From a bacterium (GTDB lineage Bacteria > Chloroflexota > Dormibacteria > UBA8260 > Bog-877), in assembly GCA_021817025.1 (NCBI GenBank), contig JAKAWF010000146.1:1-8004 (forward strand): 8,004 bases of DNA, written 5' to 3'. This document shows positions 1-6,150 of the stretch, piece by piece (positions within the stretch are counted from its first letter, which is position 1; every line of letters begins with the position of its first letter). A model generated the notes under the pieces. The model was given only the letters and a program-made list of their open reading frames with translations, did not search any database and had not been told where the DNA came from. Both the position numbers and the translations under genes were made by a program.

Positions 1-1197
1 GTCGACACGGTGCGGGGCTGCCTCTACGTCCTGCTGCCGATAGCCTTGGTGGCGGGTCTCATCTACGTCGCCCAGGGTGCCGTCCAGACCCTGGCCGGGC
101 CGGTGCTGGTGCACGACTCGCTCAACAGCGTGACCCAGCTCATCCCCCTGGGCCCGGTCGGCTTCATGGAGGCGATCAAGCAGCTCGGGACCAATGGGGG
201 TGGGTTCTTCAACGCCAACAGCGCCGCCCCCTTCGAGAACCCCACCGCGCTCACCAATTTCCTCTCGATCGCCCTGCTGCTGGCGATCCCCGTATCCCTC
301 ACCTACACCTTCGGCAAGATGGTCGGATCCCGCCGCCAGGGGGTCGCGCTGCTGGCGGCGATGGCCATCATCTTCGGGATCTGGACGTCCTTCACTGCCA
401 TCGCAGAAGCGCAGCCCAACCCCGCCGTGGCGGCAGCCGGGCTGCGCCACCAGCCGACCGGCAACATGGAGGGGAAGGAGGTTCGCTTCGGCGCCCTGAA
501 CTCGGCACTCTTCGGAGTCGCCTCCACCCAGACCTCGACCGGATCGGCCGACTCCTCGTACGACTCCTTCAATCCCATGGGAGGCTTCGGGCTTCTCACC
601 GGGATGATGCTGGGAGAGGTCAGCCCCGGCGGCGCGGGCAGTGGTCTCTACACGATCCTGCTGGATGCGGTGGTGGCGGTTTTCATCGGTGGGCTGATGA
701 TCGGGAGGACGCCCGAATACCTGGGCAAGAAGATCCAGGCCCGAGAGGTCAAGCTGGCCAGCCTCGGCGTCCTCATCATGCCGGTCACGGTCCTGGTCCT
801 GACCGGTATCGCCGCCGCTTTGCCGGTGGGGCGAGCGGGCGCGTTCAACGCGGGGCCGCACGGGTTCACCGAGATCCTCTACGCCCTCACGTCTCAGGGC
901 AACAACAATGGGTCCGCCTTCGCAGGCTTCGGCGGCAACACCGTCTTCTACAACGTCATCGGCGGCATCGACATGCTGGTGGGACGCTTTGGGATCATGA
1001 TCCCAGTCCTGGCTCTGGCGGGTGCCCTGGCGGCCAAGCAGGTGGTGCCGTCGTCCGCCGGCACCTTCCGCACCGACAACCCGATGTTCGTGGGGCTGCT
1101 GTTGGGGGTGATCCTGATCGTGGGAGGCCTCACCTTCTTCCCGGCGGTCTCGTTGGGCCCGCTGGTCGAGCAGCTCAGCCACGCGAGGTTCTTCTGA
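1..1197 (+). CDS. kdpA: Potassium-transporting ATPase subunit KdpA, 5'-truncated by the window edge
   Basis: KdpA is the K+-channel-like membrane subunit of the KdpFABC pump; it binds and passes K+ at the cytoplasmic membrane. The frame is open from base 1, and the visible 398 codons align by eye with roughly residue 165 onward of the 557-residue E. coli protein, so the N-terminus and first selectivity loop lie outside. Three of the four filter loops are visible: [12 protein letters not shown] (187-222), TQTSTGS (about 526-546) and [10 protein letters not shown] (898-927). The family signatures [20 protein letters not shown] and GPHGF are also present. Several hydrophobic spans alternate with these loops. 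The third loop runs on as SADSSYDSF where the usual form is closer to AVNSMHDSF, a mild divergence. The gene ends in TGA at 1195-1197, overlapping the kdpB ATG by one base, so the two are probably translationally coupled. The GTG at base 10 is internal and not the true start. The identification is secure. Confidence 0.98.
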   Translation, partial: VDTVRGCLYVLLPIALVAGLIYVAQGAVQTLAGPVLVHDSLNSVTQLIPLGPVGFMEAIKQLGTNGGGFFNANSAAPFENPTALTNFLSIALLLAIPVSLTYTFGKMVGSRRQGVALLAAMAIIFGIWTSFTAIAEAQPNPAVAAAGLRHQPTGNMEGKEVRFGALNSALFGVASTQTSTGSADSSYDSFNPMGGFGLLTGMMLGEVSPGGAGSGLYTILLDAVVAVFIGGLMIGRTPEYLGKKIQAREVKLASLGVLIMPVTVLVLTGIAAALPVGRAGAFNAGPHGFTEILYALTSQGNNNGSAFAGFGGNTVFYNVIGGIDMLVGRFGIMIPVLALAGALAAKQVVPSSAGTFRTDNPMFVGLLLGVILIVGGLTFFPAVSLGPLVEQLSHARFF

Positions 1198-3269
1198 TGG
1201 GCATGATCAGCGCTCCGCGCTCCCACCCGGCCGCGCCGGAGTCACAGCCGCGCACAGTGGCCAAGTCCCGGGGACTCTTCGACCGCCAGATCCTTCGCCA
1301 GGCCCTGGCGGGGTCCTTTCTGAAACTCGACCCCAGGGTCCAGATCCGCAACCCGGTGATGTTCGTGGTCTTGGTGGGCACGGCGGTCACCCTGCTCGAG
1401 GCGACCTTCCATCCCAGCGTCTTCAGCTGGAGCATAACCATCTGGCTCTTCCTGACCGTGATCTTCGCCAACTTCGCGGAGGCGGTGGCGGAGGGGCGCG
1501 GCAAGGCGCAGGCGGACACCTTGCGCAGGATGAGTTCCGACACGGTCGCCCGCCTGCTGACCCCGGCCGGAGCCGAGGAGCAGGTGATGTCGGCAGATCT
1601 GCGCCGGGGAGACCTGGTGGTCTGCGAGGCGGGCGACGTGATCCCATCGGACGGGGAGATAACCGAGGGGATCGCATCCGTGGACGAGTCCGCCATCACC
1701 GGCGAGTCCGCCCCTGTGATCCGCGAATCCGGCGGGGACCGTTCGGCCGTGACCGGGGGCACCAAGGTGCTCTCCGATCGCATCGTGGTTCGGATCACGG
1801 CCGAACGCGGGCACACGTTCATGGACCGGATGATCTCGCTGGTGGAGGGCGCCAACCGGCAGCGGACCCCCAACGAGATCGCTCTGACCATCCTGCTGGC
1901 CGCCCTGACCATCGTCTTCCTGCCGGTGGTGGTCAGCCTCTACCCCTTCGCGAAATACGCGGGTGGGACCGTCTCCGTGGTCATCCTGGTGGCCCTGCTG
2001 GTGTGCCTGATCCCGACCACCATCGGTGCTCTGCTCTCCGCCATCGGGATCGCCGGGATGGACCGCATGGTGCAGCACAACGTGTTGGCCATGAGCGGCC
2101 GGGCGGTGGAGGCAGCCGGCGATGTGCAGACCCTGCTCCTGGACAAGACGGGAACCATAACCCTGGGCAACCGGATGGCCTCGGCGTTCATTCCCGTGGG
2201 TGGGCACCGTGATCGTGATCTGGCCCGGGCCGCTCTGCTGTCTTCCCTTTCCGACGAGACTCCCGAGGGCAGGTCCATCGTGGCCTTCGCCAGAGACCGG
2301 TTTGAGATCTCCGATGGCTCACCCACGGGGTCCACCAACTTCGTGCCGTTCTCCGCCACCACCCGGATGTCCGGTCTTGACATCGGGGAACGCCAGATCC
2401 GCAAGGGCGCCGCCGATGCCGTCCGCCGCTGGGCCGTGGATCTCGGCGGCAAGGTACCCGCAGAGCTGGAGGAGGTGGTCAACCGGATAGCCGCGGCCGG
2501 ATCGACCCCGCTGGCGGTGGCTGACGGGCCCGACTTGCTGGGAGTCATCGAGCTCAAGGACGTGGTCAAGCCCGGTATCTCCGAGCGCTTCGCCGAGCTG
2601 CGCAAGGCCGGTATCAGAACCGTCATGATCACCGGCGACAACCCGCTCACGGCAGCCGCCATCGCCCGCGAGGCCGGAGTCGACGACTTCCTGGCGGAGG
2701 CCACCCCCGAGACCAAGATGGCGCTCATCCGGCAGGAGCAGTCGGGCGGCAAGCTGGTGGCCATGACCGGTGACGGCACCAACGACGCCCCCGCCCTGGC
2801 TCAGGCGGACGTCGGGGTGGCGATGAACACCGGTACCACCGCCGCCAAGGAGGCTGGGAACATGGTGGACCTCGACTCCAACCCCACCAAGCTGATCGAA
2901 GTGGTGGAGGTCGGCAAGCAACTGCTGATAACCAGGGGAGCACTCACCACCTTCTCCATCGCCAATGACGTGGCGAAATACTTCGCGATCATCCCGGCCC
3001 TGTTCGCGGCCACCTATCCCCAGCTGCAGGCCTTGAACATCATGCACCTGCACAGTCCCCAGAGCGCGGTCCTGTCGGCCGTGATCTTCAACGCCCTGGT
3101 CATCGTCGCCCTGATCCCGCTCGCCTTGAGGGGCGTGCGCTGGCGTCCCTCCGGGGCCGCCTCGGTGCTGCGCCGCAATGTCCTGATCTATGGAGTGGGA
3201 GGCCTGGTGACCCCGTTCGTAGGGATCAAGTTGATCGACCTCCTGCTCACCGCCACCCACCTCTACTGA
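1197..3269 (+). CDS. kdpB: Potassium-transporting P-type ATPase subunit KdpB
   Basis: KdpB is the ATP-hydrolysing catalytic subunit of the Kdp pump, a membrane P-type ATPase. It has 690 residues against 682 in E. coli, so it appears full length. Visible motifs are: actuator loop TGES at residues 168-171, whose serine matches the inhibitory phosphorylation site known in E. coli; the TM4 segment [22 protein letters not shown] with its proline at 273; phosphorylation site DKTGT with Asp316; nucleotide-domain FSATTRMSG and KGA (Lys403); TGDNPLTA; and the hinge TGDGTNDAP (Asp526, Asp530). The membrane Asp/Lys pair of NDVAKYF lies at 591 and 594, matching the pair that couples K+ movement in E. coli. 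The ATG at 1197 was chosen because GAGG lies at 1185-1188, eight bases upstream; an ATG at 1203 is a possible alternative. It overlaps the kdpA stop by one base, and kdpC follows after 21 bases. All key catalytic residues are intact. Confidence 0.99.
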   Translation: MGMISAPRSHPAAPESQPRTVAKSRGLFDRQILRQALAGSFLKLDPRVQIRNPVMFVVLVGTAVTLLEATFHPSVFSWSITIWLFLTVIFANFAEAVAEGRGKAQADTLRRMSSDTVARLLTPAGAEEQVMSADLRRGDLVVCEAGDVIPSDGEITEGIASVDESAITGESAPVIRESGGDRSAVTGGTKVLSDRIVVRITAERGHTFMDRMISLVEGANRQRTPNEIALTILLAALTIVFLPVVVSLYPFAKYAGGTVSVVILVALLVCLIPTTIGALLSAIGIAGMDRMVQHNVLAMSGRAVEAAGDVQTLLLDKTGTITLGNRMASAFIPVGGHRDRDLARAALLSSLSDETPEGRSIVAFARDRFEISDGSPTGSTNFVPFSATTRMSGLDIGERQIRKGAADAVRRWAVDLGGKVPAELEEVVNRIAAAGSTPLAVADGPDLLGVIELKDVVKPGISERFAELRKAGIRTVMITGDNPLTAAAIAREAGVDDFLAEATPETKMALIRQEQSGGKLVAMTGDGTNDAPALAQADVGVAMNTGTTAAKEAGNMVDLDSNPTKLIEVVEVGKQLLITRGALTTFSIANDVAKYFAIIPALFAATYPQLQALNIMHLHSPQSAVLSAVIFNALVIVALIPLALRGVRWRPSGAASVLRRNVLIYGVGGLVTPFVGIKLIDLLLTATHLY

Positions 3270-3272
3270 CCC

Positions 3273-3280
3273 AGAAGGAG
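3273..3280 (+). promoter_or_regulatory. Shine-Dalgarno sequence of kdpC
   Basis: AGAAGGAG sits ten bases upstream of the kdpC ATG at 3291, in the 21-base gap after the kdpB stop. It is the strongest ribosome-binding site in the window and fixes the kdpC start. Confidence 0.8.
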
Positions 3281-3290
3281 CCGCCACCGA

Positions 3291-3842
3291 ATGCTAGCCC
3301 AGCTACGCGGAGCGATCGTCCTCGCGCTTGTCGCCATCGTCGTGTTCGGGCTCGGCTACCCGCTGGTCGGGACCGGGGTCTCCCAACTGCTCTTCTCCAG
3401 CCAGGCCAATGGCTCGATTGGACCGGACGGCTCGACGCTGGTCGGCCAGAGCTGGACCGGTCCAGCCTGGTTTCACGGGCGCCCCGACGCCGACAACCCA
3501 TTGCTGGCCAACGGCCGGCCGGGCTCCTCCGGTGCCGCCAACCTCGGGCCGAGATCAAAGCTGCTGGTGCAGGAGACTCGCAGCCTCATCCAGTATTGGC
3601 ACCGGCAGGGAGTCAGGCCCACCACGGACCTGGTCACCACCTCGGGCAGCGGGCTCGATCCAGACATAACTCCCGCCGACGCCATGGCTCAGATTCCGAT
3701 GGTGGCACGCGCGACCGGGCTGTCGACGACGAGGTTGCGGCAGCTCATCGAGAGCCAGACCCAGGGGTCGGAACTCGGCTTCCTCGGCCCCGCCTACGTT
3801 GACGTACTTCAGCTCAACTTGTCCCTTTCCCGGCTTCGCTGA
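3291..3842 (+). CDS. kdpC: Potassium-transporting ATPase subunit KdpC
   Basis: KdpC is the single-span accessory subunit of the Kdp complex; it is required for assembly and is thought to help ATP or ion handling. The 183-residue length matches the family (about 190). Residues 7-30 form one hydrophobic helix with a short cytoplasmic start, and the remainder would be extracytoplasmic. Family motifs are clear: LVGQSWTGPAWFHGRPDA (50-67), the SSGAANLGP stretch (79-87), and the signature DLVTTSGSGLDPDITPADA (113-131), followed by QIPMVARATGL and the C-terminal YVDVLQLNLSL. Methionine replaces the arginine usual in the QxPRVA motif. A strong ribosome-binding site lies at 3273-3280. It is the last gene of the kdpABC run. 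Its final nine codons plus stop are covered on the other strand by the 3' end of the convergent KdpD-like gene, leaving no spacer for an ordinary intergenic terminator. Confidence 0.97.
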   Translation: MLAQLRGAIVLALVAIVVFGLGYPLVGTGVSQLLFSSQANGSIGPDGSTLVGQSWTGPAWFHGRPDADNPLLANGRPGSSGAANLGPRSKLLVQETRSLIQYWHRQGVRPTTDLVTTSGSGLDPDITPADAMAQIPMVARATGLSTTRLRQLIESQTQGSELGFLGPAYVDVLQLNLSLSRLR

Positions 3843-6021
3843 GCGCATCCGGGATGAGCCTGTTCCCGAGGATGTGAATGTCGGTGTCGCGAGCCCGCCG
3901 AATCACCTCCAGGGCCACCGGCCGCTCCCAGGGCAGGCGCCGTCGGATCCTGGGAGCGGGCATGATGATGGTCGTCACCTGATGGGTCTCTGCCCAGCGG
4001 ACCAGCGTTTCCGCCACTCCGCCCTGCTCCGGGATCGGCACCAAGCGCACTCCGTGTCCCGCGGCCAGCTTGGAAAGCTCCTCGAGAGCGCTCGACTCGG
4101 TCCGGCTGGGCCGATCCGATATCACAGTGACCAAGACCACGGTCGCATCTTCGCGCCGCGCCATCCGGACTCCTGACTCCAGCAGCTTGCGAGCCAGCTC
4201 CACCCTGTCGGGACGCAACGCGACCGCAATCCGCTCCTGCACAGCCCAGACCGTGCGGATCGACTTGGTGGTGATGTAGCGCTGCAGCCGCTGCTCCGTG
4301 TGGCTGGCGACTCTTCTCAGCGCGGCGGATCGAAGCTCCTCCAGCAAGTCCTCCTGGAATGCCCCAAGAGCGGCCGCCACCCGGGAGGAGTCCACGATCC
4401 AGCCCGATCGCACCCGCTCCCGCAGCTCGGCGGGCGGCAAGTCGACCAGTTCGATCTCCTCGGCCCGATCGACTACAGAGTCCGGCAGGGGAACGGTCTG
4501 ACCATCGGAATCGTCGCGGTACCCGACCAGCGCCGCGCGGGCCACCTGAAAACCGGGGATGTCGATGACTCCCACGGTGCCGACCACATTGATCCCCGCA
4601 TCCAGCAGGCGGTGGACCTGCTGATGGCGAGCCTCGCCGGTGTCGAGGTCACGGACTGCCAGATCGTCGACACAGACCACGCTCGGGTTCTGGCGCAGAA
4701 CACCGTCGAGGTCGATCGCCCCAGTTGCCAGCGAAGGGACCACCATCAGCCCTGACAGCAGCAACCGGACTGAAGGACGGCCCCGTCCTCCGGCGGCGGC
4801 GACCACCACCTCGGCCCCGCGCCGCTGGCGCCTGCCGGCCTCCTCCAGCATCCTGGTGGTCTTGCCGACCCCCGGCGCGTATCCCAGATACAGGCGCAGC
4901 AATCCCTTGACTCCCCGATTGGGGTCTGAATCCAGCAGCGCGCCCGGATCGGGGCGCTTCTCCACCTCACCAGACGGCCTCGTTCCCAACCTTCGCCCGA
5001 TGACGTGAAGGTGCCGTTCTCCCAGGTTCCCCAGCAGTTGGACCAGAAGCGCCTGCTGACGCGCGTCCGATCTTGACCCCGTCGGAGCCGCCACCACGAG
5101 GTCGGTGGCCCCCGACCGCGCGATCTCCGCCACAACCACATCGACTGAGCCATCGGTCGGGCAGCGACGGAACTCGGTGCCCAGGTCCTCGGCCAGAGCG
5201 GCGGCTTTGAAAACCAGCCTGTCGTCCTGACCGCGGCCCTCGAGCGCGAGCACGGTGACCGGAGCGGAGAGCCGCCTGCCCATCCTGACCCCCCGGCGGA
5301 TCAGCCCCAGAGCGGTGTGGTCCGGCGGCACCAGAATCAGAACCCGGTCATGTGAGGACACCGTAGCCGGGACGGCCACCTGGGCCCGTTGGTGCTCCAC
5401 GGTGTAGAGCAACGCCAGTTCCCGCAGCGCGGCCAGGTTGCCTTCCCGGAAGAAGCTCTGCAATGCCACCTCCACCCGCTCGGGGGGGTAGATGTTGCCA
5501 TGCCGCATGCGCTTGCGCAGCGCCTCCGGGGTGATGTCGGCCAATCGGAGTTCCCGTGCCGAGTCCAGGACCGCGTCTGGGACAGTCTCGCGGACGGCCA
5601 CACCGGTGACCTGCTCGACCACATCGCGCAGGCTCTCAATGTGCTGGATGTTGACGGTGCTCCACACGTCGATGCCGGCTGCGAGAATGGCCTCCACATC
5701 CTGCCACCGCTTCTCGTGAGGGCTGCCGGGCACGTTGGTGTGAGCGAGCTCGTCGACCAACGCCACCTTGGGGTGCCGAGCCACGGTGGCGGCCACATCC
5801 ATTTCATCCAGCGTGATCCCACGATAGGTGACGACCTGGGGAGGAATGCGCTCGAGTCCCTCGAGGGCGAGTTCCGTGAGCGGCCGACCGTAGGTCTGGA
5901 CCCACGCCACCACCACGTCGGTTCCCTCGGTCACCTGCTGGCGGGCTTCCTCCAGCATCGAGTAGGTCTTGCCGACCCCGGGCGCTGAACCCAGGAAAAC
6001 GGTCAGCTCTCCTCGCCTCAC
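3814..6021 (-). CDS. kdpD: KdpD-type sensor protein with tandem-duplicated KdpD/USP input module and no kinase
   Basis: This 735-residue soluble protein consists only of KdpD input domains, in two tandem copies. Copy 1 has a KdpD domain (about 5-215) with Walker A GSAPGVGKT (11-19), VALVDELAHTN (86-96), PGSPHEKRWQDVE, VNIQHIESL, VRETVPDAVLD and GNLAALRELAL. A universal-stress-like domain follows (223-345). Copy 2 has a KdpD domain (about 373-582) with Walker A GYAPGVGKT (380-388) and VVCVDDLAVRD (448-458), then a second USP-like domain (590-720). There are no membrane spans, DUF4118, HisKA or ATPase domains. In E. coli the equivalent module binds ATP and modulates KdpD kinase/phosphatase output; a regulatory role acting in trans on the neighbouring kinase is my inference. 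The GTG at 6021 is the only ATG/GTG/TTG start after the in-frame stop at 6118-6120, and AAGGGG lies seven bases before it. The roughly 20-residue leader typical of KdpD is absent. The gene is convergent with kdpC and divergent from the kinase gene. Confidence 0.93.
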   Translation of the reverse strand: MRRGELTVFLGSAPGVGKTYSMLEEARQQVTEGTDVVVAWVQTYGRPLTELALEGLERIPPQVVTYRGITLDEMDVAATVARHPKVALVDELAHTNVPGSPHEKRWQDVEAILAAGIDVWSTVNIQHIESLRDVVEQVTGVAVRETVPDAVLDSARELRLADITPEALRKRMRHGNIYPPERVEVALQSFFREGNLAALRELALLYTVEHQRAQVAVPATVSSHDRVLILVPPDHTALGLIRRGVRMGRRLSAPVTVLALEGRGQDDRLVFKAAALAEDLGTEFRRCPTDGSVDVVVAEIARSGATDLVVAAPTGSRSDARQQALLVQLLGNLGERHLHVIGRRLGTRPSGEVEKRPDPGALLDSDPNRGVKGLLRLYLGYAPGVGKTTRMLEEAGRRQRRGAEVVVAAAGGRGRPSVRLLLSGLMVVPSLATGAIDLDGVLRQNPSVVCVDDLAVRDLDTGEARHQQVHRLLDAGINVVGTVGVIDIPGFQVARAALVGYRDDSDGQTVPLPDSVVDRAEEIELVDLPPAELRERVRSGWIVDSSRVAAALGAFQEDLLEELRSAALRRVASHTEQRLQRYITTKSIRTVWAVQERIAVALRPDRVELARKLLESGVRMARREDATVVLVTVISDRPSRTESSALEELSKLAAGHGVRLVPIPEQGGVAETLVRWAETHQVTTIIMPAPRIRRRLPWERPVALEVIRRARDTDIHILGNRLIPDALSEAGKGTS
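3862..4905 (-). repeat. Module copy 2 (diverged KdpD domain plus USP) of the tandem sensor protein
   Basis: This is the second half of the duplication, residues 373-720. The domain order and spacing match copy 1: the P-loops are 369 residues apart and the Walker-B-like stretches 362 apart. The P-loop is intact (lysine codon 4861-4863). The HTNxPGSxHxKR segment that follows Walker B is replaced by VRDLDTGEARHQ, and NIQHIESL by GVIDIPGFQ. EEIELVDLPPAELRERVRSG is close to the family consensus, arguably closer than the same stretch in copy 1. The USP part ends with a recognisable TDIHILGN. Confidence 0.82.
4987..6009 (-). repeat. Module copy 1 (KdpD domain plus USP) of the tandem sensor protein
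   Basis: This is the first half of the internal protein duplication, residues 5-345. It keeps nearly every hallmark of the KdpD N-terminal family, including the P-loop (codons at 5968-5991), VDELAHTN, the PGSPHEKRWQDVE stretch and RETVPD. It therefore looks like the conventional, presumably functional, lobe. A 27-residue polar linker (346-372, rich in Arg, Pro and Asp) separates it from copy 2. Confidence 0.85.
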
Positions 6022-6150
6022 CCGACGGCCCCTTGGCTGTTCAAACCAATCCCGGGGAGCCGCGGAACCAACCGCGGTCCTGGCTCGCCCCGGCCAGATC
6101 GACGACTCGGCCCCGGATTAGCGCTTGGTACCATCTCAGTCTAGACTCCA
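6022..6150. promoter_or_regulatory. Divergent intergenic region between the detached sensor gene and the kinase-regulator pair
   Basis: These 129 bases separate two genes pointing away from each other, so they should contain promoters for both directions; none can be assigned firmly. A weak TANNNT-type -10 candidate on the plus strand is TACCAT (6129-6134), without a convincing -35. Three perfect palindromes lie close together: AGCGCT (6120-6125), TGGTACCA (6126-6133) and AGTCTAGACT (6138-6147). Nearer the minus gene is a CCGCGG pair (6060-6065 and 6072-6077) separated by AACCAA; it could form a six-pair hairpin in the minus-strand leader. Nothing resembles a known KdpE operator that I can name. 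Confidence 0.5.
6029..6034 (-). promoter_or_regulatory. Shine-Dalgarno sequence of the tandem KdpD-type gene
   Basis: Read on the minus strand this is AAGGGG, seven bases before the GTG at 6021. It decides the start: the frame stays open to 6117, but no other ATG, GTG or TTG occurs in that extension. Confidence 0.65.

Noticed and set aside
1..302. GTG at base 10 as the true kdpA start
   Set aside because: The frame is open to base 1, and the sequence matches the middle of KdpA; about 160 N-terminal residues including the first selectivity loop must lie upstream of the window.
1175..3287. Long minus-strand open frames opposite kdpB (245, 321, 280 and 322 codons)
   Set aside because: They lie antisense to a fully conserved kdpB with all P-type ATPase motifs, have low-complexity His/Gly/Arg/Ser-rich translations, and match no family I recognise. 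They are by-products of high G+C codon bias.
3840..3900. A rho-independent terminator after kdpC
   Set aside because: The sequence here codes for the C-terminus of the convergent gene, and I see no G+C stem followed by a T run.
4300..5988. Plus-strand open frames (151 and 199 codons) opposite the KdpD-type gene
   Set aside because: The minus-strand frame carries recognisable domains across its whole length; these translations show no motifs and mirror the antisense codons.
6022..6150. A KdpE operator in the divergent region
   Set aside because: The E. coli-type KdpE site is A/T-rich, and no such element is present here; the palindromes seen do not resemble it.
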